Positions 52,963 through 63,054 of a stretch of 64,000 bases of DNA are shown one piece after another. The position numbers and the translations under genes were made by a program. The notes beneath the pieces are model-generated. The model did not search any database and was not told the origin of the DNA. It saw nothing but the letters and a program-made list of their open reading frames with translations. Numbering within the stretch: position 1 is the first letter of the stretch; the number at the start of each line of letters is the position of its first letter. Origin of the DNA: Streptomyces hygroscopicus subsp. hygroscopicus (GTDB lineage Bacteria > Actinomycetota > Actinomycetes > Streptomycetales > Streptomycetaceae); assembly GCF_030269125.1 (NCBI RefSeq), contig NZ_BSSM01000008.1, positions 1 through 64,000 on the forward strand, read 5' to 3'.

Positions 52963-54519
52963 TCACGCGCCGACCGGCTCCCGGTCGGGGAGGTCGTACC
53001 TCTTGGCGACTTCCTGCTCGAACGAATCCGCCCACGCCTCCAGCCGGTCGACGTTGTGCCGCATCTCGCGGAATGTCCGGTCCGGCGTCTTCTCGGTGAG
53101 CAGATCCAGGTGCAGCTGTGCGCAGATGGGCACCTTGCTGTACTCCACGAACAGGTACTTGTCCGGTTGCGTCGCTTGGGCGCCGAAAGCACGCAGATTC
53201 GCCTGCATCCGCGACTGGATGCTCTTGAACCTCGTCGCGATCGGATGGAACTCGGCTGCCGCTTCCTCGTTCGCGATCAGGCCCCGGAAGAGCAGTTGGG
53301 AGGGAAGCGCCCAGTAGAAGGACGTGTCCCACATCACCTTGGTGAACATGGCCGGCGCGCTTCCGAAGATCGCGTAGTTCTGGTGGTACATCTCCAGATA
53401 GTTCGGCCACATGTCCTCCAGCATCAGCCGGTTGTAGGTCTGCGCGGCCTCCGCCGTGAGGCGGCCCTTGCGGTCCAGTTCGACAAGACGCGTGGCGATG
53501 GTGTTCGTGTAGGCGATGTAGTCCGACCCCGGGCTGTAGAAGGCGTCCAGGAAGATGCCGGCCTCACCGACGCAGGCCCACCGATGGTGGGAGAAGATCT
53601 GCTCGGAAGCATAACTGGCGTTCCGCACCCGCAGGAAGTCGATCGGCTCCGCGCGCTCGATGAACGACGCCAGCGTCGGCTCGTGCTCGCTGATCCACTC
53701 CCGCGCCCTCTCCTGCGTGGAGTACGACTGGAACGGGTGGATGGCGTCGTCGGTGACGATGCCGATGCTGGTGTTCCCCGAGGACAGCGGGATCATCCAC
53801 ACCCAGTACCCGGTGCCCATGAGGTGGTTGGTCGAGAACCAGCGACGCTCCTGGGTTTTCGGCCGCCACGTCGGGCCCGCGGTATCCGTCATCCTCTCGA
53901 CGTCGTACTCGCCGCGGAACCGCCACCACGCGGCGTTGATCTTGTGCGGGCTCGGGGCCCCGAGGCGCAGCTTGCGCTGCAGCAGCCGGCGGCGCCCGGA
54001 GGCGTCGACGACGAAACGCGCCAGTGCCCTCTGTGCACCGCCCTCAGGGGTCTCGAAGTGCACCACGTGGTCGTCATCGGCCGTCGACAGGTCGATGTCC
54101 ACCACCTGTGCCTGCTCGACGAGATCGACCCCGAGCTCGCCCACCCCCTCGCGCAGGTCCCGCTCGAACCTGCCGCGGTCGATCTGATACGACGTCACCC
54201 GTGGGAACCGTCGCGCGCCCAGCTCGGGCCGCGCTTCGAGCGGCCCCTGCGAGTCGCCGAAGAACATCCGCAGGCCGAGCTTGTGCAGGTGCCGTCGGTT
54301 CATGTACCCGGTGAGGCCCAGCTGTTCACTGAAGTAGTGCGCGCCACCCTCGACCGTCGCCTCACCCACCTTGTAGGCGCCGTCGGGGAACTCTCGCCCG
54401 CTGCGTTCCAGCACGAGCACCGTGAGATCGGGCATGGCCCGCTTGAGCTGCCTGGACAGCGTCAGCCCCGCGAGGCCGCCACCGCAGATCACGACGTCGT
54501 ACCGATGTGCCGGTTTCAT
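52963..54519 (-). CDS. Flavin-dependent halogenase-like oxidoreductase
   Basis: The 518 residues begin with an FAD-binding GxGxxG-type site (CGGGLAGLTLS, residues 12-22), K50 in YKVGEATVEG, the DASGR motif (172-176) and the halogenase hallmark WVWMIP (239-244, WxWxIP). DAFYSPGSDYIAYTNTIATR in the last third contacts the flavin in related enzymes. The WxWxIP motif separates flavin halogenases from simple monooxygenases, so chlorination or bromination of the polyketide (or of its ACP-bound form) is the leading inference. Family members with other chemistry exist. The gene is 39 bases downstream of the PKS and co-directional. Confidence 0.82.
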   Translation of the reverse strand: MKPAHRYDVVICGGGLAGLTLSRQLKRAMPDLTVLVLERSGREFPDGAYKVGEATVEGGAHYFSEQLGLTGYMNRRHLHKLGLRMFFGDSQGPLEARPELGARRFPRVTSYQIDRGRFERDLREGVGELGVDLVEQAQVVDIDLSTADDDHVVHFETPEGGAQRALARFVVDASGRRRLLQRKLRLGAPSPHKINAAWWRFRGEYDVERMTDTAGPTWRPKTQERRWFSTNHLMGTGYWVWMIPLSSGNTSIGIVTDDAIHPFQSYSTQERAREWISEHEPTLASFIERAEPIDFLRVRNASYASEQIFSHHRWACVGEAGIFLDAFYSPGSDYIAYTNTIATRLVELDRKGRLTAEAAQTYNRLMLEDMWPNYLEMYHQNYAIFGSAPAMFTKVMWDTSFYWALPSQLLFRGLIANEEAAAEFHPIATRFKSIQSRMQANLRAFGAQATQPDKYLFVEYSKVPICAQLHLDLLTEKTPDRTFREMRHNVDRLEAWADSFEQEVAKRYDLPDREPVGA

Positions 54520-54558
54520 CAGTCTTCTCCTTCGGATCGCCCGTGCGCGGCGGCCGGT

Positions 54559-57500
54559 TCAGTGGCCGTCCACAAGGCTCGTGAAACTCGGGAAGGCGTC
54601 CTCCGCGGACAGTTCCTGGGCGATCGTCCGCATGACTCCCGGGTCCGCGCCCTGGATGAACAGATGACCGCCGGGCACGGTCGTCAGGGAGAAGGTGCCG
54701 CTGGTCAGCGCTTCCCACCCGCGCATCTGGTCCAGCGTGAACACCGGGTCGGCGGCGCCGCGCAGTACGGAGATCGGAGCCCGCAGCGGGGTGCCGCTCT
54801 CGAAGCGGTAGTCGCCGAGCATCTTCAGGTCCGCCCGGATCGACGGCATCCAGTGCAGGATCGAGGCTTCCTCCTCGACGGGGATGTCGAGCAGGTGGTT
54901 GTCCCGCAGCACGGCGAACACCCTGCTGTCGGGTTCCCGGTCCAGGTCGAAGCCGTCGCGGATGTGCGTGAGGTTGCGCACGTAGTCCTCGACCAGCGTC
55001 GGCGCGGGCCAGCCGCCGATGATGAGTTTCATCGGCACCTCGTTGTAGTACTGTTCGAGGTGCTTGGTGAGCTCGTAGGCGAGGAGCCCGCCCATACTGT
55101 GCCCGTAGACCACGAAGGTCCGGTCGAGATGCGGCAGCATCGCCTCGGCCAGCTCCGCCACCATCTCCGGCATCTTGTCCACCGGAATGTCGTCGAGCCG
55201 CTCCTCACGGCCCGGGAGCTGGATGCCCACCACCTCGATGGAGTCGGACAGCTGATCGGCCCACGGCGTGAAGACCGAGGCGCCGCCGCCGACGAACGGC
55301 AGCGCGAACAACCGCATCGAGGCGGTGTTGGAGCGGCCGATCACCGTGCGAATCCAGCGCTCCGGACCGGTGACGGGCAGCACCGGCGCCGCGCCGGTGG
55401 ACTCACCGACGACCTGAGCGAGCACCTCACCGGCGAGTTCGGTGATCGACGGGCCCCGCATCAGGCCCATGGTCGGGAAGTCGATCTCCAGATGCTTCGC
55501 CAGGATGTTCCGGATCTGGCCCGCCATCAGCGAATCCATTCCGAGGTCGGTCAGGCCGACGTCCTGGGGGAGCCGATCGACCGGCATGTCGAAGATCCGT
55601 GATATCTGCTGTGACAGCGCGCTCGCCAGCCGCGGCATCCGCTCGTCATCCGGCAGTTCGAGGAGTTCTGCCCGCAGACCCTCGGTGCCGAACCCGGCCG
55701 CGGGGTGAGCCGCGTCCTGCGCCGCGAGGTGGGCGAGCCGCGGCGAGCTCCGGATGATCGGCATGACCTGATTCATCTTCGGCCAGTTGACGCCGAAGAC
55801 GCTGGCGCTGCTGACACCCTGGACCAGGCAGCGGCCTATGAAGTCGAGTGCGTGATCGGGCGAGATCGGCGTCCAGCCGAGCCAGGACAGGGTGTCGAGC
55901 TTGTTGCGCGCGACGAACCCGACCTCGGCGATGGCACCCCAGTTGACCGTCAGCGCGGGCAGGCCGGTCTGCCGGCGATGCAGGGCCAGCGCCTCCAGGA
56001 ACCCGTTCGCCGCCGCATAGTTGGACTGGCCGGGAGTGCCGACGTTCCAGCTCATCGACGAGAACATCACGAACGCGTCCAGGTCGAGTCCGCGAGTGTG
56101 GTGGTGCAGGTGCCAGGCGCCGTCCACCTTCGGCCGCACCGCTCGCAGGAATTGCTCCTCGGTCATCGCGGCGAGCGGGCCATCCGCGATGACCATGGCG
56201 GCGTGGTAGACGCCGCGCAGCGGGGGCAGCGCCGAGATGCGCTCGATCAGACTCCGGACTTCCGCCTCGACCGAGACGTCGGCACGCTCCAGGACGACGT
56301 CCACGCCCTTCGCGCGCAGCGCCGCGATCGGCTGCTCGTTCTCGGCGTCGATCTGTGCCCGGCGTCCGACCAGCACGATGGTCCGGGCCCCCTTGGCGGC
56401 GAGCCAGCCGGCGGTCCGCAGACCGAACCCGGTGTAACCGCCGGTGATCAGGTAGGTGCCCTCGGGATCGATCGCCACGTCACCGGTCGCGCCCGGGTAC
56501 ACCAGGACCTCGGCCTCCGCGTCGAATCCGACGACGACCTTGCCGATCTGTTTGGCGCCCGCCATGAACCGGAACGCCGAGGCCACCTCCGCGGCGCCGA
56601 ATTCGGTGTGCGGCAGCGGCGGCAGCGCCCCCGCGTCCACGTGCTGCAGGACCGTGGTCATGGCCTCCCGGCAGCGGTCCGGGACCTCGCGCAGCATGCG
56701 GTCGATGTCGACAGCCGAGTAGCTCAGGTTGTTGCCGAACGGCCTCAGCCCCAGCTGGTAGTTGTCGTAGATGTCCTTCTTCCCGATCTCGACGAAGCGG
56801 CCGTGCGGGCGGAGCAGCTGGAGGCTCTTCGCGATGGTCTCGCCCTGGAGGGAATTGAGCACGACATCGACGCCGTCGTAGCGCCGGCGGATCTCGTCGG
56901 CGAACGTCAGCGAGCGGGAGTCGAAGACGTCTTCCACACCCAGGGACCGCAGGTACTCCCGCTTCTCCTGGCCGCCGGCGGTCGCGACGACCGTCGCACC
57001 CAGCAGGTGCGCTATGTGAACCGCGGCCAGGCCCACACCGCCGGCGGCGGCATGCACCAGCACCCGCTCGCCCGCGCGCAGCCGGCCGACGTCCACCAGC
57101 GCGTACCACGCGGTCAGATACGCCATCGGCAGCGTCGCGGCGTCAGCGTCGGACAGCCCGCGGGGTGCGGGATACACGTGCTGCTCGCCGGTGACCACAC
57201 GGGAGCCGAAGCAACCGCGGGCGAAGGCGACCACGCGGTCACCCGGTGCCCACCCCTCGACCTCGGCCCCGGTCCCCACGACGACACCGGCGCATTCCAC
57301 ACCGAGGTTCTTCTCGTAGAAACCGCCTGAGGCCGCGCCCTCCGACAGTACGCCGAGGGTCAGCATGATGTCGCGGAAGTTCAGGCCGGTCACCGTCGGC
57401 TGGATGGCGACGTCGTGCGGGCCGAGAGCGGGCAGCGTCACCTCCGCGTACCGCAGCTCGTCGATCCCGGGTTCGGCGGGCACGCCCAGCGCGAACGTGG

Positions 57501-60500
57501 TCCCGTCCGACACCCGCACGGGGGTCGCGACGGAAGCCTCGAACTCGGCGGGCGAGAGGTGCTCGAAGCGGTCGGTGAAGCGGTTCCCGCCGCGGTAGGC
57601 GACCTCCTCCTCCGGCGTCCGCACGTGCTGCAGCTCGTCGAACAGCTGCGTGGCCCGCACGTCGGCGCCGGACGCCGGATCGAAGTCGATGATCTTCGCT
57701 CGCAGGCTGCTGTGCTCACTGAGCAGCACTCGCAGAATGCCCCAGCTCGGCAGCTGCGACGGCACGGTCCGATCGGCCCGGTCCACTACGGGCCCGCCGG
57801 CCGTGGCCACCCAGAACCGTGGAGCCTCGGTCCAGTCCAGTTGCTCGACGGCCTGCGCCAGAGCGATCACGCTGTAGGCGCCGTCGCGTTCCACCTGCGG
57901 CAGCAGCGCGCCGGTCAGCTCGGTCGCGGCGTAGTCCAGGTTCCACAGGTGCAGGACCCCGGGCACGGCGCCGGCCTCTTCGCGTACCTGCTCGAGCACG
58001 CGCCGGAGGTCGTCGGCGCTGGCCGGGTTCGCCCGGTAGCGGCCGTCGCCGAGCGGCTCGAAGGCTTCGCCGCGGGTGACGAGGACGCTGCCGCCGGCGG
58101 CCTCCCCGAGCCGGTCGAGGAAGTGTTCGCCGACGCCGTCGGCGTCGGCCAGCACGACCCAGGAGCCCGGTTCGACACGCGGCTGATGGGGTGTGAGGTC
58201 CAACTCCTTCGCCCGCGCGGTGATGACCGAGCAGCCGGTCTGCCGCGGGTCGGTCATGTCGGAGAAGACCTGGACGCTCTCGAAGCCCGCCGTGGGCAGG
58301 AACTCCTGCCACTGTGCCTCGGACATCAGCGGGTAGTGCGGCCGCAGTTCGCGGTCGGCGAACCGCCACCACCCGTCGGTCATGCCGAAGGTCAGGTCGA
58401 CCCAGTGCGGCGGGTTGGTCTCCTCGACGACGATCACCAGCCCGCGCGAGGTGAGCAGCTGCTCGACGTTGCCGAGGGTGGTACGCAGCTCCCGGGTGGC
58501 GTGCAGGACGTTGGCCGCCACGACGATGTCGAAGTAGTGCGGATCGAAGCCCTGCTCCGCGATGTCCTGTTCGATGTCGAGAATCCGGTAGTCCACGATG
58601 TCGTGGCCGGCGAACCGCTGCTGTGCCTTGTTCAGGAAGAGCTGGCCGATGTCGGTGAACACGTATTCCGCGCGGTCCGAGGGCAGCTGGTTCAGGACCC
58701 AGCCGGTCGTGCCGGCGGTGCCGGCCCCGATCTCCAGCACGCGAATGGGCCGGTCCTCCGGCAGCCTCCGCACACATTCGGCGACGGCTTCGGCGACCAT
58801 GCGATTGCACCGCTCGAACGAGAACGAGGTCTCGTAGAGGTCGACGACCGACTGGAATTCGCTCTCCGGGAAGATGAGCTCGACGGGATTGACCTCGTCA
58901 CGCAGCACGGCCGCCTGCTCGGTGCCGCAGCGCTCCAGCACGGCGTACTCGGGCTCGCATTCGGGATGCTGCTCGCGCAGTCGCGCGAGCGCCGCTGCGG
59001 TGTCGATGCGGGCGGGCGGGCGCAGCAGTTGCCAGGCGTCGCCGTCCTCGCCGGTGATGCCGTGCCGGGAGAGCAGTTCCAGCAGGCGGGCGAGGTAGTC
59101 GTGGTGCTTGCGGTGAACGCCCAGCTCGCGCGCGAGGTCATCGAGGGTGAAGCGACGTCCCGGCGTGAAGTCCATGCCGAGCTGGTGGAACGCCTCGGTG
59201 ACGTAGGCGATGCAGAGCCGGTTCATCTCGGCTTCCGTCTCCGCGTGGTATTCGCGGTTGAGCGGCCAGTCGCGGATCTCGTCGGCGATCGGGGCGATGG
59301 CGGCCCGCAGCGCGGACGCGTCCGGCACGAAATCGGCGGGCAGCAGCGTCCGCTCACGTACCGGCGCTGGACTCCACTGGTACTCGTAGAGCCACTGGAG
59401 CAGCGCGTCGCGGTCTTCGGTGGGCTGGGTGATGGACTTGCCTTTGAATCCCTCGAACTCGGCCACCAGCTCGCCGTCCTCGTTGAACAGCCACAGATCG
59501 CCTTCGCAGTAGGTGATGTCGTCGAGGACGTGTGCCTGCCCGTAGCAGTACAGCCGCTTGCCTGCCTTGGCGTGGAAGCTGAACCGCTTGACGTCGAACG
59601 GTATGTAGAGCGTCTTGTCCTCGGTGTTCGGGTCGTTGCCCATCGCGATGGACAGCGACTGGAAGCACGCGTCGAGCAGCGCCGGGTGGATCATGTGCCG
59701 CGTCGCTTCGTCCGCGATCGTGTCCGGGGTGTCGATCCGTCCGAGCGAGCGGAGTTCGCCGTACTTCAGCCGCGAGATCACCCGGAACGTCGGCCCCAGC
59801 ATCAGGCCGTTGTTGCGGAACTTCGCGAAGACCTTCGCCGGGTCGAATTCGAGCGGGCAGTGGGCTTCCAGCTCGGCGAACGGAACGGGCGGCTCCGCGT
59901 CGGGGGCGCCGGCGCGGACCGTGCCCTCGGAGTGCAGGACCCATTCCTTGTCGCCGTCCTGCAGGCTGTAGACCCCGAAGTGCATCGACGGGGACAGCAC
60001 CACCTGGACGAGCGGCGCCGGCCGGTCGTCGAAGACGAACAGCGGGCGGCGGAACTCGACGTTCTCGACCGAGTACCGGCCCGGTCCGAACGCATCGGTC
60101 GCGCAACCGACGACGAGATCGAGGTGGCCCGCGCCGGGGAACACGATCGGCCCCTGCACGCGGTGGTCCTCAAGCCACGGGAACGTATCGGTGTCCATCG
60201 TCAGTTCCCACACGTACTTGTCCGGCTCGTCGGCGACGGGGGAACGGGTCCCGACGAGCGGATGCCCCTGCGACGGGAAGCGCCGGCTGCGCGAGAACGG
60301 CGTTTCCAGCCAGTGCTCTTCGCGCTGCCACGGGTAGAAGGGCAGCGGCACGCGCTGGATGCTGCCGTCGAACACGCGCTGCCAGGCGAAGTCGAGACCG
60401 GCCGCGTACAGCGATCCCAGCGAGGACAGCAGGGTGAAGCCGTCGGGCTGCTTGCGGTGCAGCGACGGCACGGCGGTCCCCGTGGTCTGCCGCTTGGACA

Positions 60501-62997
60501 GCAGCTCGCCGATGGCGGTGGAGTGGATGGGGTGCGGACCCAGCTCGATGAAGGTCGGGTGCCCGTCCTTGATGAGCCGGTCGATGGTGGGGGCGAACCG
60601 GACGGGCTCGCGGATATTGCGCCACCAGTACCCGGCATCGAGTTCACCGGCCGAGACCGGGGCGCCGGTGACCGTGGAGTACATCGGTACGTCGGCCGGG
60701 CCCGAGGTGATGGCGGACAGCGACTCGAACACGTCGTCGCGCAGCGGGTCCATGTGGTGGCTGTGGAACGCGACCTTCACCTGGAGCATGCGGCAGAAGA
60801 TCCGGTCCCGCTCCAGCTGGCCGCGGATCTCCTCCAGCGCGTCGGGGTCACCTGCCAGCGCGGTCGATTCCGGGCCGTTGAGCGCCGCCACCGAGACGCG
60901 TCCGCGATAGCCGCTGACGAGCTGCTCCGCGGCGTGCTGGGGCAGGCCGACGGCCAGCATCGTGCCCTTGCCCGACGCCTGCTGCTGCACCCGGCTGCGG
61001 TGGTAGATGACGCGTACCGCGTCCTCGAAGGACAGCGCGCCCGAGACGCACGCGGCGGCCACCTCGCCGATGCTGTGACCGACGACGGCCGCCGGGGTGA
61101 TGCCCCAGCTCTGCCACAGGGCGGCCAGTCCGAGCTGGATGGCGAACACCGCGGGCTGCGCGATGAAGGTCTCGCCGATGCGGCTTTCGTCCTCGTCCCG
61201 GTGGAGCTCCTCGAGCACGCTCCAGTCGGCGTGCCGGCGAAGTTCGGCGTCGACGCGCTCGACGGTCTGGCGGAAGACCTTGTTCTGGGCGAGCAGTTCG
61301 CGCCCCATGCCCCACCACTGCGGGCCCTGGCCGGAGAAGACGAAGACGACATTGCTCGCGCCGGATGCCTTCACACCGCGGTGCAGCCCCTCGGGATCGG
61401 CTCCCCTGGCCACGTCACGCAGCGCGTCGCGCAGTTCCTCCGCGGACGAGCAGGCCATGGCCAGCCGGTGGTCGTAGTGCGAACGCGTCCGGGCCTGCGC
61501 GGAGGCGATCTCGGGCAGGGCTGCCGTCTTCGGAGCCGCCAGGAAGTCGGCGTACGTCCCGGCATAGGCACGTAGCGCGGCGTCCGTTTTCGCGCTGAGG
61601 GTGAACAGGACCGGCTCGTCCGCCGCGCTGCCCGCCGCCAGGGTCTCCGTCGGCTCCTCCGCCGGCGGAGCTGCCACGATCACGTGCGCGTTGGAGCCAC
61701 CGAAGCCGAACGAGTTCACGCCCGCCAGTCGCGGTCCGGTTCCGGGCCAGGGCTGGCGGGTCTGCGCGAGCCGCAGCCCCAGCTCGTCGAACGGGATGGC
61801 CGGATTGGGCTCCTCCGCGTGCAGGTTCGCGGGGATCTCACCCTTCTGGACGACGAGGCACGCCTTGATGAGGCCGACCATTCCGGCGGCCGACTCAAGG
61901 TGGCCGACGTTCGACTTCACGGCGCCGACGACGCAGGGGCCCCGTCCGATGCGCCCGGTTCCCAGTACGCGGCCCAGGGCGCGCGCCTCGATGGGGTCGC
62001 CGACCGGGGTGCCCGTGCCGTGGGCTTCGATGTAGGAGATGTCGGCCGGAGCGACCCCCGCGTCGCGGCAGGCGTCCGCGATCATCTGCGCCTGGGCGTC
62101 CTCACTCGGCACGGAGATGCCGTTGGTGCGTCCGTCCTGGTTCGTCGCACTGCCGCGCAGCACCGCGTAGATGCGGTCGCCGTCGGCCACGGCCGCGGAC
62201 AGCGGCTTGAGCACCACCGTGCCCGAACCCTCGCTGCGGATGTAACCGTCGCCCGTCCGGCTGAACGACTGGCACCGGCCGCTGGGGGAGAGAAATGTCC
62301 CCTGGCTGAAGCCGATCGTTGCCTCCGGGAGCAGCAGCGTGCTGACGCCGCCGACGATGGCCATCGTCGCCTCGCCCGAGCGGATGCTGCGGAGCGCGAG
62401 GTGGATGGCGACGAGCGACGAGGAACACGCCGTGTCGACCGTCATGCTCGGACCGCGGAGGTCGAGCAGATAGGAAACCCGGTTGGCCACGATGCAGTTC
62501 GTCACGCCGGTCATCGTGTGACCGCCGATCAGATGCCGGTTCTCCGGATTGAGCTGGATGATGCCGTAGTCGTGTCCTGACACACCGGCGTATACGGCCA
62601 CCTTCTGGCCGGCGATGTGCTCGGGCGGGATTCCCGCGTCCTGCAGCGCCTCCCAGGTGGTCTCCAGGAACAGTCGCTGCTGCGGGTCGATCCGCGCGGC
62701 CTCGGTCGGCGTGATGCCGAAGAAGTGGGCATCAAAGGAGGACACGTCGTCCAGGTAACCGCCGGTGCGGGTACGCATGTGCCCGGGTCGGCCCGCGTCG
62801 CGGTCGTAGAAGGCATCGGCGGTCCACCGGTCCTCCGGCACTTCCCGTACCGCGTCCCGCTCCTCGACCAGCAATCGCCAGAACTCCTCCACGTTGCCGA
62901 CCTGACCCGGGAACCGGCAACCAATTCCTACGACGGCGACGCCCTCATGTGCCGGTGACGCGCTCTCGGTCGGGGAGCCGTGGGCAGCATTCATCAT
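54559..62997 (-). CDS. Type I PKS: KS-AT-DH-cMT-ER-KR-ACP-TE
   Basis: The start is ATG 62997 or 62994, behind a weak GAGG-like site. The 2812-residue protein is one complete, fully reducing module: KS with VDTACSSS (C191), EAHGTGTPVGD and KSNVGHLESA; AT with GHSIGE (S642) and FHSHHM, which points to malonyl-CoA; DH with DHRVQGPIVFPGAGH (H945). A C-methyltransferase follows with LEIGAGTAGTTG (about 1421-1432), then ER with HAAAGGVGLAA (about 1981-1991), KR with TGGYTGFGL (about 2184) and SSMSW...NYAAANG, ACP with LGMDSLMAG (S2489), and TE with GHSMGG (S2634). All active-site residues are present. The order is that of fungal highly reducing iterative PKSs, with a thioesterase added. Iterative use to build a reduced, C-methylated chain is inferred. 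Further PKS genes outside the window are possible. Confidence 0.93.
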   Translation of the reverse strand: MMNAAHGSPTESASPAHEGVAVVGIGCRFPGQVGNVEEFWRLLVEERDAVREVPEDRWTADAFYDRDAGRPGHMRTRTGGYLDDVSSFDAHFFGITPTEAARIDPQQRLFLETTWEALQDAGIPPEHIAGQKVAVYAGVSGHDYGIIQLNPENRHLIGGHTMTGVTNCIVANRVSYLLDLRGPSMTVDTACSSSLVAIHLALRSIRSGEATMAIVGGVSTLLLPEATIGFSQGTFLSPSGRCQSFSRTGDGYIRSEGSGTVVLKPLSAAVADGDRIYAVLRGSATNQDGRTNGISVPSEDAQAQMIADACRDAGVAPADISYIEAHGTGTPVGDPIEARALGRVLGTGRIGRGPCVVGAVKSNVGHLESAAGMVGLIKACLVVQKGEIPANLHAEEPNPAIPFDELGLRLAQTRQPWPGTGPRLAGVNSFGFGGSNAHVIVAAPPAEEPTETLAAGSAADEPVLFTLSAKTDAALRAYAGTYADFLAAPKTAALPEIASAQARTRSHYDHRLAMACSSAEELRDALRDVARGADPEGLHRGVKASGASNVVFVFSGQGPQWWGMGRELLAQNKVFRQTVERVDAELRRHADWSVLEELHRDEDESRIGETFIAQPAVFAIQLGLAALWQSWGITPAAVVGHSIGEVAAACVSGALSFEDAVRVIYHRSRVQQQASGKGTMLAVGLPQHAAEQLVSGYRGRVSVAALNGPESTALAGDPDALEEIRGQLERDRIFCRMLQVKVAFHSHHMDPLRDDVFESLSAITSGPADVPMYSTVTGAPVSAGELDAGYWWRNIREPVRFAPTIDRLIKDGHPTFIELGPHPIHSTAIGELLSKRQTTGTAVPSLHRKQPDGFTLLSSLGSLYAAGLDFAWQRVFDGSIQRVPLPFYPWQREEHWLETPFSRSRRFPSQGHPLVGTRSPVADEPDKYVWELTMDTDTFPWLEDHRVQGPIVFPGAGHLDLVVGCATDAFGPGRYSVENVEFRRPLFVFDDRPAPLVQVVLSPSMHFGVYSLQDGDKEWVLHSEGTVRAGAPDAEPPVPFAELEAHCPLEFDPAKVFAKFRNNGLMLGPTFRVISRLKYGELRSLGRIDTPDTIADEATRHMIHPALLDACFQSLSIAMGNDPNTEDKTLYIPFDVKRFSFHAKAGKRLYCYGQAHVLDDITYCEGDLWLFNEDGELVAEFEGFKGKSITQPTEDRDALLQWLYEYQWSPAPVRERTLLPADFVPDASALRAAIAPIADEIRDWPLNREYHAETEAEMNRLCIAYVTEAFHQLGMDFTPGRRFTLDDLARELGVHRKHHDYLARLLELLSRHGITGEDGDAWQLLRPPARIDTAAALARLREQHPECEPEYAVLERCGTEQAAVLRDEVNPVELIFPESEFQSVVDLYETSFSFERCNRMVAEAVAECVRRLPEDRPIRVLEIGAGTAGTTGWVLNQLPSDRAEYVFTDIGQLFLNKAQQRFAGHDIVDYRILDIEQDIAEQGFDPHYFDIVVAANVLHATRELRTTLGNVEQLLTSRGLVIVVEETNPPHWVDLTFGMTDGWWRFADRELRPHYPLMSEAQWQEFLPTAGFESVQVFSDMTDPRQTGCSVITARAKELDLTPHQPRVEPGSWVVLADADGVGEHFLDRLGEAAGGSVLVTRGEAFEPLGDGRYRANPASADDLRRVLEQVREEAGAVPGVLHLWNLDYAATELTGALLPQVERDGAYSVIALAQAVEQLDWTEAPRFWVATAGGPVVDRADRTVPSQLPSWGILRVLLSEHSSLRAKIIDFDPASGADVRATQLFDELQHVRTPEEEVAYRGGNRFTDRFEHLSPAEFEASVATPVRVSDGTTFALGVPAEPGIDELRYAEVTLPALGPHDVAIQPTVTGLNFRDIMLTLGVLSEGAASGGFYEKNLGVECAGVVVGTGAEVEGWAPGDRVVAFARGCFGSRVVTGEQHVYPAPRGLSDADAATLPMAYLTAWYALVDVGRLRAGERVLVHAAAGGVGLAAVHIAHLLGATVVATAGGQEKREYLRSLGVEDVFDSRSLTFADEIRRRYDGVDVVLNSLQGETIAKSLQLLRPHGRFVEIGKKDIYDNYQLGLRPFGNNLSYSAVDIDRMLREVPDRCREAMTTVLQHVDAGALPPLPHTEFGAAEVASAFRFMAGAKQIGKVVVGFDAEAEVLVYPGATGDVAIDPEGTYLITGGYTGFGLRTAGWLAAKGARTIVLVGRRAQIDAENEQPIAALRAKGVDVVLERADVSVEAEVRSLIERISALPPLRGVYHAAMVIADGPLAAMTEEQFLRAVRPKVDGAWHLHHHTRGLDLDAFVMFSSMSWNVGTPGQSNYAAANGFLEALALHRRQTGLPALTVNWGAIAEVGFVARNKLDTLSWLGWTPISPDHALDFIGRCLVQGVSSASVFGVNWPKMNQVMPIIRSSPRLAHLAAQDAAHPAAGFGTEGLRAELLELPDDERMPRLASALSQQISRIFDMPVDRLPQDVGLTDLGMDSLMAGQIRNILAKHLEIDFPTMGLMRGPSITELAGEVLAQVVGESTGAAPVLPVTGPERWIRTVIGRSNTASMRLFALPFVGGGASVFTPWADQLSDSIEVVGIQLPGREERLDDIPVDKMPEMVAELAEAMLPHLDRTFVVYGHSMGGLLAYELTKHLEQYYNEVPMKLIIGGWPAPTLVEDYVRNLTHIRDGFDLDREPDSRVFAVLRDNHLLDIPVEEEASILHWMPSIRADLKMLGDYRFESGTPLRAPISVLRGAADPVFTLDQMRGWEALTSGTFSLTTVPGGHLFIQGADPGVMRTIAQELSAEDAFPSFTSLVDGH

Positions 62998-63054
62998 TCA
63001 ACCTCGTTCTGAGCGATGCTTCGGTCGACTGGGTGAACCGCGCTGTTCCTGCGT

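Noticed and set aside
52600..55602. 1000-codon plus-strand frame across the SDR, halogenase and PKS end
   Set aside because: It crosses three well-supported minus-strand genes and reads as low-complexity Arg/Pro/Ala sequence.
57415..61575. 1386-codon plus-strand frame opposite the PKS gene
   Set aside because: It is a GC-skew shadow: the opposite strand encodes contiguous PKS domains with all catalytic motifs, and this frame shows none.
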